From Planctomycetaceae bacterium (GTDB lineage Bacteria; Planctomycetota; Phycisphaerae; Phycisphaerales; SM1A02): a stretch of DNA of 45,498 nucleotides. The stretch covers positions 1 through 45,498 of the forward strand of contig JAJTGK010000019.1 of the NCBI GenBank assembly GCA_021297815.1, written 5' to 3'. Positions 1 through 7,508 of this stretch are shown in pieces; positions within the stretch are counted from its first letter, which is position 1; each line of letters starts with the position of its first letter. Both the position numbers and the translations under genes were made by a program. The notes under the pieces are model-generated. The model had not been told where the DNA came from and made no database searches. It saw nothing but the letters and a program-made list of their open reading frames with translations.

Positions 1-2937
1 TTCGACAACTACGGCAACCTCTTCACGGGCGACAACAACTCCGACGGCGGCGACAAGGCGCGCTTCGTCTACTGCATGGAGGGCGGCGAGACGGGCTGGT
101 CGATGGACTACCAGACGCTCGAAGGCGCGAACCAGCGCGGGCCGTGGAACCAGGAAGGCATCTGGCACCTGCGCCCCGACCTTGCGCCGCACAGGGTGCA
201 GGAGTTCAGCCCGCTGCAGCCCGCATGGACGCTGCCGCCGCTCGACCATGTCGGCGCGGGCCCGTCGGGCCTCGTCTTCTATCCAGGCCTCGGCCTGCCC
301 GAGCGCTACAGGGACCACTTCTTCCTGTGCGACTTCCTGGGCGGCGACAGCTACTCGCGCATCCTCGCGCTCGCGCTCGAGCCCGTCGGCGCGGGCTTCA
401 AGGTCGTCGACGAGCACCCGTTCGTCGAGAATGTGCTCGCCACCGATGTCGACTTCGGCTACGACGGCCGCATCTACATGACCGACTGGGGCGGAGGCTG
501 GGGCTCGGGCGACAAGGGCGAGCTCTACGCGGTGTGGGACGAAGCCGCGATGCGCGATCCGCGCATCGCCGATGTCACGCGCCTCTTCCGCGAAGGCTTC
601 GCGCAACGCGACACCGACGAACTCGTCTCGCTGCTCGCGCACGCCGACCGCCGCGTGCGCCAGCGCGCGCAGTTCGCGCTCGCCGCCCGCGGGCGCGAGA
701 CGACCGCGCGCCTTGGCGATGTCGCGGTCAACGCGCGCGACCGCTTCGCGCGCATCCATGCGATCTGGGCGCTCGGCCAGCAGGCCTCGATGCGTCTGCG
801 CGAATCGGGCGTGCTCGAGGCGCAGACGCTGCGCGGCGAGACGACGCCAGGCGACTATGTCATGCCCGTCCTCGACGACCGCGACGCCGAGCTCCGCGCG
901 CAGGCCGCGCGCATGCTGGGCGAGGCGCGCCACATCGGCGCCGCCGACCGACTGGCCGAGCTCTGCAGCGACGAGAACTCGCGCGTGCGCGCCTTCGCGG
1001 TCATGGCGCTCGGCAAGCTCGATGCGCACGACAAGACGCCGTTCGTCGTGTCGCTGATCGCCGAGAACAACGACGCCGATCCGTTCCTGCGCCACGCCGC
1101 CGTGCAGTCGCTCGCCTGGATGCAGAACCGCGCGATGCTCGGCGAACTCGCGGCCGACCCCGCGCCCGCGATCCGCATGTCGGCGTGCCTCGCCATGCGC
1201 AAGCTGCGCGACGAGCGCATCGCGGGCTCCCTGAACGACCCCGATCGCCGCATCCGCCTCGAGGCGGCGCGCGCGATCAACGACATCCCCATGCCCGCGC
1301 TGCGCGCACGGCTCGCCGCATCGATCGCGCGCTTCGGCGCCACGGAGCCCGAGCAGAGCCTGGCCGAGGTCGCGCCGCCCGCGCACCGCTTCACGCGCGA
1401 GGTGTGGAAGCTCGGCCGCGTCGGCACGCGCGCCGACCTCGCCGACACCGCGCTCTTCGCGCGCGAGCCCGACGAGCGCAAGGACCTCGCGCTGCCCGAA
1501 GCTCCGCGCAACGCGGGCAACCAGTACCTCTCGCGCCTCAGCGGCTTCATCGAGGCGCCCGAGACGGGCGACTACATCTTCGGCATCGCGAGCGACGACG
1601 ACTCGATCCTCTTCCTCGGTACGGGCGAGGACGCGGCCACGCTGCGCGAGATCGCGACCGTCGAGGGCTACTCGAATCCAGGCGAGTACGACGGACAGCC
1701 GGGCCAGCGCTCGAAGCCCGTGCGACTCGAGAAGGGACGCCGTTACGCGATCCGCGCGCTGCACGCCGAGGGTGGCGGCGGCGACCATCTCTCGATCATG
1801 TGGCGCCTGCCGAGCGGCAAGGTCGAGTCGCCGATCGGCGCGCAGCCCGTCGACCGCAGCGAGTTCCCGCACATGCGCCGCGCGATCGAGGCGTGCCTCG
1901 CCGAAGGTACGCCCGAGACGGCGGCGCTGCTCGCCGACTTCGCCGCATCGCCCGCGAACCCGATGCCGATGCGCCTCGAGGCGCTCGACACGCTCGCCTC
2001 GTGGCTTGCACCTGCGCCGCGCAACCGCGTCAACGGCGCGTTCCGCCCGATCGACGGCACGACGCGCGACGCGGCGGCGTTCAAGGGCGTGCTGGCGCGC
2101 AAGCTCGCGCCGCTCGCCGAGAGCCCGAACCCGCTCGTGCGTGGCGCGGTGAACGATGTCGCCGCGAAGGTCGGCGTCTCGCTCGACCCCGATGCCTCGC
2201 TGCGCGCGGTCGCCGACGCGCGCCTCTCTCCCGCCGAGCGCGTCTCGAGCCTGCGCGCGCTCGCCACCGACACCACGCCGCGCCTCGGTGCCGCGATCGA
2301 TGCCGCCGTGTCGTCGGATGTCCCCGAGCTCCGCGCCGAGGCGCGCACCATGCTGCTCCGTCGTAAGGACCAGCGTGCGTTCGGTGCGCTCGCCGACGCC
2401 GCCGAGCATGGCACCATGCTCGAGCGCCAGCGTGCCGTCGCCGACCTCAGCGGCCTCGGAGTCGCCGCCGACACGGCGCTCGCGCCCCTTGCCGAGCAGC
2501 TCGCGGCGGGCTCGCTCGACCCCGCGCTGCGCCTCGATGTCGTGCGCGCCGCCGCGATGCGCGCCGAGGGCCCCGTCTACGCGGCGCTCGAGCGCTGGAA
2601 GTCGTCGCTCGGATCCGACCCGATCGCACGCTACGAGGCGGTCGCCCTCGAGGGCGGCGACGCGACGCGCGGACGCGACATCGTGCTCTACCACCAGAGC
2701 GCGGTGTGCATGAAGTGCCACGCGATCGGAGGCACGGGCGGCAACGCCGCTCCCGCGCTCGACGGCATCGCCACGCGCGGCGACGCGCGCTACCTGCTCC
2801 ACTCGCTCGTCAATCCGAACGAGGTCGTGGTGCAGGGCTACGCGAACGCGGGCGCGAGCGCGATGCCTTCGATGCAGTCGGTCCTGAGCGACGAGGAGAT
2901 CCGCGACGCGGTCGCGTACCTCAAGACGCTGAAGTGA
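1..2937 (+). CDS. PVC-type HEAT-repeat / PA14 / c-type cytochrome protein (5' truncated by window edge)
   Basis: Frame is open from base 1 (FDNYGNLFTGDNNSDGGD...); HEAT-like repeats, PA14-like segment (GNQYLSRLSGFIEAPETGDYIFGIASDDDSILFLG), CMKCH heme-binding motif near the C-terminus. Confidence 0.9.
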   Translation, partial: FDNYGNLFTGDNNSDGGDKARFVYCMEGGETGWSMDYQTLEGANQRGPWNQEGIWHLRPDLAPHRVQEFSPLQPAWTLPPLDHVGAGPSGLVFYPGLGLPERYRDHFFLCDFLGGDSYSRILALALEPVGAGFKVVDEHPFVENVLATDVDFGYDGRIYMTDWGGGWGSGDKGELYAVWDEAAMRDPRIADVTRLFREGFAQRDTDELVSLLAHADRRVRQRAQFALAARGRETTARLGDVAVNARDRFARIHAIWALGQQASMRLRESGVLEAQTLRGETTPGDYVMPVLDDRDAELRAQAARMLGEARHIGAADRLAELCSDENSRVRAFAVMALGKLDAHDKTPFVVSLIAENNDADPFLRHAAVQSLAWMQNRAMLGELAADPAPAIRMSACLAMRKLRDERIAGSLNDPDRRIRLEAARAINDIPMPALRARLAASIARFGATEPEQSLAEVAPPAHRFTREVWKLGRVGTRADLADTALFAREPDERKDLALPEAPRNAGNQYLSRLSGFIEAPETGDYIFGIASDDDSILFLGTGEDAATLREIATVEGYSNPGEYDGQPGQRSKPVRLEKGRRYAIRALHAEGGGGDHLSIMWRLPSGKVESPIGAQPVDRSEFPHMRRAIEACLAEGTPETAALLADFAASPANPMPMRLEALDTLASWLAPAPRNRVNGAFRPIDGTTRDAAAFKGVLARKLAPLAESPNPLVRGAVNDVAAKVGVSLDPDASLRAVADARLSPAERVSSLRALATDTTPRLGAAIDAAVSSDVPELRAEARTMLLRRKDQRAFGALADAAEHGTMLERQRAVADLSGLGVAADTALAPLAEQLAAGSLDPALRLDVVRAAAMRAEGPVYAALERWKSSLGSDPIARYEAVALEGGDATRGRDIVLYHQSAVCMKCHAIGGTGGNAAPALDGIATRGDARYLLHSLVNPNEVVVQGYANAGASAMPSMQSVLSDEEIRDAVAYLKTLK

Positions 2938-2943
2938 CAGCGG

Positions 2944-3471
2944 TCAGCGGCGGCGGCGCGCGGCGAGGCCGAGCGCGACGATCGCGAGCGCGCCAGGCGC
3001 GGGCACTGCGCTCGGCGCGTTCGCCGAATCGAACACCCAACCATCCCACGAGCCGTTCGACACCGTGCGGTCGCCGAAACCGACGAACGACTCGGTCCAT
3101 GACGGGTCGCCTGCGCCGCGCGTCCAGTAGTGCCAGTAGTCGAGGTAGAGCGGCGGGTTTCCGAAGCCCGAGTTCGTGTCGCCGCCGATCGAGATGCCGA
3201 AGAGCGCATCGCCGAAGCTGAAGGTGATCACCTCGAACGCGAAGAACCCAGGCTGCGCGGCCGCGATCGTGTCGAACAGCCCGCGGCCCGTCTGTGCGCC
3301 GTCGTAGCGGACATCGTAGAGATACGCGTTGCCGTTTCCGAACTCGATCTGCACGAAGCTCGAGTTCGCGCCCGAGCCCACCGTCCAGCTTCCGACAAGC
3401 GCGGCGGCCGCGGGAGCCGAGGCGAAGAGCGACACGACGATCGAACCACACAGGAAGCGCTTCATGCGCAT
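2944..3471 (-). CDS. Secreted PEP-CTERM-like protein
   Basis: Signal peptide (MRMKRFLCGSIVVSLFASAPAAA) and C-terminal VPAPGALAIVALGLAARRRR sorting-like tail; start may be 3465 or 3471. Confidence 0.75.
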   Translation of the reverse strand: MRMKRFLCGSIVVSLFASAPAAAALVGSWTVGSGANSSFVQIEFGNGNAYLYDVRYDGAQTGRGLFDTIAAAQPGFFAFEVITFSFGDALFGISIGGDTNSGFGNPPLYLDYWHYWTRGAGDPSWTESFVGFGDRTVSNGSWDGWVFDSANAPSAVPAPGALAIVALGLAARRRR

Positions 3472-3774
3472 CTCCACTTCTCGCGGCAGGAGCGGCCGCG
3501 GTGCGCCGCGGCTCCAACGCGGCAACGGACGAACCGCTCCGTGGAGTTCCCTGCAGCGTGCGAATGCGGGGCATGCTTGCCCAGCGGTTCCGCAACGCCT
3601 CAGGAGCGGAGGCGGTGAACACGACGCCTGCTGGACTCGACCCGGCTCGCTGCACGGCAGCTCACGGTGACGCCTTCGCGACGGATTCGCACCGTCTTCG
3701 GACCAGCATGCGTACGCGGCGACGGCCGCGCGCGACGAGGGTAGCAGAACGCCGCGTCGCGGCGCATGGAGCGT

Positions 3775-5877
3775 TCACGGTTTCACAGGCCGCGCCGCCA
3801 GGAACGCTGCGATGCGATCCGCGAAGTCGGCGGCACCCGCGTTGCGCGCGTCGGCCTCCATGCGCACGAGCGCGGGCCGCGCTGACTCGTCGCCTTGCGC
3901 AAGTCGTTGCGCCGCCTCGAGGAAGCGCGCGCCCATGTCGCCGTTCGAGCGGGTCACGAGCCGCATGGCGACGAGCTTCGCGGCGCGGTCCTCCTCGGCA
4001 TCGAGCCGCGTCTCGGCTGCGAGCGCGAGGTATCTCGACGCGGTCGCGAACCATGGCTGCGGCGCGCGGAAGACGAACCCGTCTTCATGCATCGACAGCG
4101 CCTTGAGGAGCGTCTTCCTCCCCTGCTCGGCGTCGCCCGTCGCGACGAGCAGCGCGCCGAGGTTCGCCACCATGTCGGTGTCGCTTGGAGCAAGCGCGAC
4201 GATGCGTCGGCACTGCGCGAGCGCCGCGGTGTTGTCTCCGCCTGCAGCGGCAAGGCGCATGAGGTCGCGCCGCGCGGCCAGTTCGTCGAAGCTCCCCGCA
4301 CCAGCCTCGGCCGAGCGCAGCAGCGCGTCGCGCGCCTCGTCGGGCCGAGCGAGCGCCTCGAGCACGCGCGCGCGCAACCAGTGGTTCTCGGCGATGTGCG
4401 GAGCGAGCGCGACGGCGCGGTCGATCGCCTTGAGCGCGCCACCGTTGTCGCCAAGCAGGCGCAGCGCTTCGCTCGCGTTGACCGCGTTGGTGAACTCGTC
4501 GGGCTTCAGGGCCGCCGCCTGCGCCGCGAGGTCGGCCGCTTCCCCCGCCTTCGCACGCACGGCGCTTCCATCGCCCGCGGCGAGCGCGGACTCGGCCTCG
4601 CGCAGGCGGATCGTCGCGAGGTTGTTGTGCGCGATCCACGCGGCGGGGTTCTGCTCGCGCGTCTTCATCCAGAGCGTCTCCTCGGACTCGTACTTCGCGG
4701 TCGCGCGTACCGAAAGCACCACCGACGCGAGCGCGAATGCGCCGAGCAGCGCCGCGGGCGCGAGCGAGCGGTGCGGAGCGAAGCGCTTGAGGCCCGCATG
4801 GACCGCCGCGACCAGCACGAGTGCGAACGCAGGCATCGCTGCGTAGGCGAAGTGGTCGGCGACGACCGAATAGCGGAATGGCCACACATCGATGAAGCCG
4901 AGTGCGGGAAAGAGCGCGGCGCCAATCCAGAGGTAGACGAAGAGCGGCGCGCGCATCCCGCGCCGCCAGTGCACGACGCAGCGCCACGCGGCGATGAGTG
5001 CGAGTGCAAGCGGTGTCCACAGCAGCGCGTCGCGCGCATCGATGCGGAGCTGCGGGTAGATGAAGACCTGTTCCCGCGGCACGAAGAACGAGCCGAGGTA
5101 GAAGAGCGCCACGCGTGGCGCGAGCTGGAGGCGTTCGAGGAGCGTCGGAGCGAAGTCGGTTCCGCGCGCACCGACGACGGTCTGCTCGACATGAGCGGTG
5201 TGCAGGCCGAGCACGATGCCGAGCACGAAGAAGGGTGCCGTGCGCACGATGAACGCGCGGTCGATCGTGCGTCGTTGCCAGAGCGCGATCATCACGAGGC
5301 ACGGCGGCACGAAGATCGCGGTGGTCTTCGACAGGAGCGCGCATGCGTACAGCGCGAACGACGCGATCCATGTTCCTGCGCGGCGCCGCGGTTCGGCCTC
5401 GAGGTGCTTCAGGAAGAACCACACGCTGCCGAGCGCGAAGAGCATCGACTGCACATTCTTGCGCTCGGTCACCCATGCGACGCTCTCGACGCCCATCGGA
5501 TGCACGGCGAAGACGAGAGCGATCCACATGCTGTACGGGATGGCAAGCCTGCGTGCGACGATGCAGAGCAGCACGGCGTTCGTCGCATGCATGAGGACAT
5601 TCACGAGGTGATATGCAAACGGCTCGACGCCTGAGACCGCATGCTGCGCCCAGAAGCCGGCGAACACGAGCGGGTAGTACTGCGGCGTGCGGCCTGGGAT
5701 AAATGCGTCAACAATGCCATATGGAGATGACACAACACGGTTCGCGGTGATGTAGCTGTCGTCATCCCAGATCCAGCCGGACGAGAGGCTCGCGCCATGC
5801 GCCAGGACCGCTGCCACGGCAACCAGAAGCAGCGCGAGATGGTCGCGGCGAAAGAGAGGATTGGGGGTCGGACGCAT
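3775..5877 (-). CDS. Multi-pass membrane protein with C-terminal TPR region (TMTC/O-mannosyltransferase-like)
   Basis: Hydrophobic N-terminal half (SGWIWDDDSYITANR..., AYHLVNVLMHATNAVLL) and Ala-rich TPR-like C-terminus. Start placed at MRPTPN (5877) because the longer ORF start reads through the parS-like site. Confidence 0.75.
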   Translation of the reverse strand: MRPTPNPLFRRDHLALLLVAVAAVLAHGASLSSGWIWDDDSYITANRVVSSPYGIVDAFIPGRTPQYYPLVFAGFWAQHAVSGVEPFAYHLVNVLMHATNAVLLCIVARRLAIPYSMWIALVFAVHPMGVESVAWVTERKNVQSMLFALGSVWFFLKHLEAEPRRRAGTWIASFALYACALLSKTTAIFVPPCLVMIALWQRRTIDRAFIVRTAPFFVLGIVLGLHTAHVEQTVVGARGTDFAPTLLERLQLAPRVALFYLGSFFVPREQVFIYPQLRIDARDALLWTPLALALIAAWRCVVHWRRGMRAPLFVYLWIGAALFPALGFIDVWPFRYSVVADHFAYAAMPAFALVLVAAVHAGLKRFAPHRSLAPAALLGAFALASVVLSVRATAKYESEETLWMKTREQNPAAWIAHNNLATIRLREAESALAAGDGSAVRAKAGEAADLAAQAAALKPDEFTNAVNASEALRLLGDNGGALKAIDRAVALAPHIAENHWLRARVLEALARPDEARDALLRSAEAGAGSFDELAARRDLMRLAAAGGDNTAALAQCRRIVALAPSDTDMVANLGALLVATGDAEQGRKTLLKALSMHEDGFVFRAPQPWFATASRYLALAAETRLDAEEDRAAKLVAMRLVTRSNGDMGARFLEAAQRLAQGDESARPALVRMEADARNAGAADFADRIAAFLAARPVKP

Positions 5878-5914
5878 CGGTCGTAGCGTACCGCGCATGA
5901 AAGTCCGAGAACTA

Positions 5915-5930
5915 TGTTCCCCGTGGAACA
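5915..5930. promoter_or_regulatory. parS-like site 1 (TGTTCCCCGTGGAACA)
   Basis: 16-mer one base from the consensus-type palindrome TGTTCCACGTGGAACA; upstream of parB. Confidence 0.85.
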
Positions 5931-5946
5931 TTGCTTATAAGATCGC

Positions 5947-5975
5947 TTGACACGAGGTTTGGCGGCCGTCATAAC
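5947..5975 (+). promoter_or_regulatory. Putative sigma70 promoter of parB (TTGACA-N17-CATAAC)
   Basis: Perfect -35 hexamer with 17-nt spacing to a 4/6 -10 hexamer; lies between the two parS-like sites. Confidence 0.6.
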
Positions 5976-5981
5976 ACGCGA

Positions 5982-5997
5982 AGTTCCCCGTGGAACA
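5982..5997. promoter_or_regulatory. parS-like site 2 (AGTTCCCCGTGGAACA)
   Basis: Same core as site 1, immediately upstream of parB. Confidence 0.8.
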
Positions 5998-6037
5998 TTG
6001 GCATGGATGTGTATTCGAGAACCTGTCTGGAGGCGTG

Positions 6038-7060
6038 ATGAGCGTAACCGATCAATCTGGAAAGGGCCCGACTCGCAAGCTTGGTCGGGGCTTGAGCGCC
6101 CTGCTTGGCACGCCTGTGCAGATTCAGGCGACGCGCGTCATGCAGGAGCCAGCAGCATCCTCGGGCATCGCGCCCCTTCCTGTGCCGCCTCGAGAGCAGG
6201 CGCCAACGCCCATTGAGACTCCAAGGATGGTCGAACAGGATGAGGGCGCAGCGTCCATGCTGCGTCAGATCCCCGTGGAACAGATCGTTCCCAACCGTCG
6301 GCAGCCACGAACGGACTTCGATGAGGCCGCACTGAGCAGCCTTGCTGCATCCATCAAGCAGGCGGGACTGATGCAGCCTGTGATGGTTCGGCCCTCTGCA
6401 CAGGGTTTCGAACTGGTCGCAGGCGAGCGTCGCTGGCGCGCCGCAAAGCTGATTGGTCTGGCGACGATCCCTGCGCTGGTGCGTGAGATCGATGAGCAGA
6501 CCGCCGCCGAGCTTGCGCTCATTGAGAATGTTCAGCGCGAGGATCTCAACCCGATGGAGCGCGCCTATGCCCTGCGCCGGCTCTCTTCGGACTTCAGCCT
6601 CACCCATCAGGACATTGCGGATCGCGTGGGTCTCGACCGTGCTTCGGTGAGCAACCTGCTTCGACTCGCTGATCTCGACAAGCCCACCGCCGATCTCGTT
6701 CGTCGCGGCAAGTTGTCCCAGGGACACGCCAAGGCCCTGTTGGCGATCTCTGACCTTGGACTCCGCGCGGAACTTGCTGCGAAGACAATGGCAGGGGATT
6801 GGAGCGTCCGAGAACTAGAGCGTCAAGTTCAGCAAGCTGGCAAGGGCAAGCCTTCGTTGCGGACTGCGGCCCCCGCGGGTGAGGTGAACGCGCGCTCCGC
6901 CAATGTTGCCGACCTCGAGCGACAGCTCGCCGAATACCTCGGCACACGGGTCGCAATCCAGCTTGGCCGAAAGAAGGGGTCGGGAAGACTCATTGTTGAT
7001 TTCTACAACCTCGACCAGTTCGACGGACTGATGAGCAAGATGGGCTTTGGAAACCGCTAA
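6038..7060 (+). CDS. parB: ParB/RepB/Spo0J family chromosome partitioning protein
   Basis: KLGRGLSALLG N-terminus, QIPVEQIVPNRRQPRTDF, GERRWRAAKLIGLATIPALVRE, ENVQREDLNPMERA, HTH region; ATG after GGAGGCGTG. Confidence 0.95.
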   Translation: MSVTDQSGKGPTRKLGRGLSALLGTPVQIQATRVMQEPAASSGIAPLPVPPREQAPTPIETPRMVEQDEGAASMLRQIPVEQIVPNRRQPRTDFDEAALSSLAASIKQAGLMQPVMVRPSAQGFELVAGERRWRAAKLIGLATIPALVREIDEQTAAELALIENVQREDLNPMERAYALRRLSSDFSLTHQDIADRVGLDRASVSNLLRLADLDKPTADLVRRGKLSQGHAKALLAISDLGLRAELAAKTMAGDWSVRELERQVQQAGKGKPSLRTAAPAGEVNARSANVADLERQLAEYLGTRVAIQLGRKKGSGRLIVDFYNLDQFDGLMSKMGFGNR

Positions 7061-7111
7061 GCCTCTGCGAATCAGATATTTACGAGATCATCAACCACAC
7101 ACCGCAAACCG

Positions 7112-7139
7112 ACCGCACGCCGAAATGCGCGCGGTTTTT
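7112..7139 (+). terminator. Rho-independent terminator downstream of parB
   Basis: accgcacgc-cgaaat-gcgcgcggt stem (one mismatch in 9 bp) followed by TTTT. Confidence 0.7.
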
Positions 7140-7238
7140 CTGTGCCTCGCTTGAGTGACCCCACCTTCCTTCCGATGCCTTGCATGGCCACGCACGGACG
7201 CGCGACCACGGCCGCCAATGACCCGGAAGGACCCACGG

Positions 7239-7460
7239 ATGGAACTCTCACTCAGCATCGACAAGGCCCGCATGGATCGCCAGGTCGGCGAGGCGCACCG
7301 CATGTTCAACCGCGTTCTCGTGTGTTGGGCGGGGGATGTGCTTGAACTCCGACGGCAGGGCCTTCTCGCCCCGACCTGGAAGTTCACCCCATCCTCGTCC
7401 GAAGACCAAGCACCCACGGCCTTCCTGCCGATGAACCCTTCGGCAAGAAAGGCCGCCTGA
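7239..7460 (+). CDS. Small hypothetical protein (73 aa)
   Basis: ATG preceded by GGAAGG; ORF MELSLSIDKARMDRQVGEAHRMFNRVLVCW..., between the parB terminator and fliD. Confidence 0.5.
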   Translation: MELSLSIDKARMDRQVGEAHRMFNRVLVCWAGDVLELRRQGLLAPTWKFTPSSSEDQAPTAFLPMNPSARKAA

Positions 7461-7508
7461 CGCTGGCACGCCCCTTGCCTGACGCCACCGCTTCAGCGGA
7501 GAACGCGC

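Noticed and set aside
5878-5931. N-terminal extension of the TPR membrane protein (MFHGEHSSRTFMRGTLRP)
   Set aside because: The first codons are a translation of the parS-like site; MRPTPN at 5877 gives a more plausible N-terminus.
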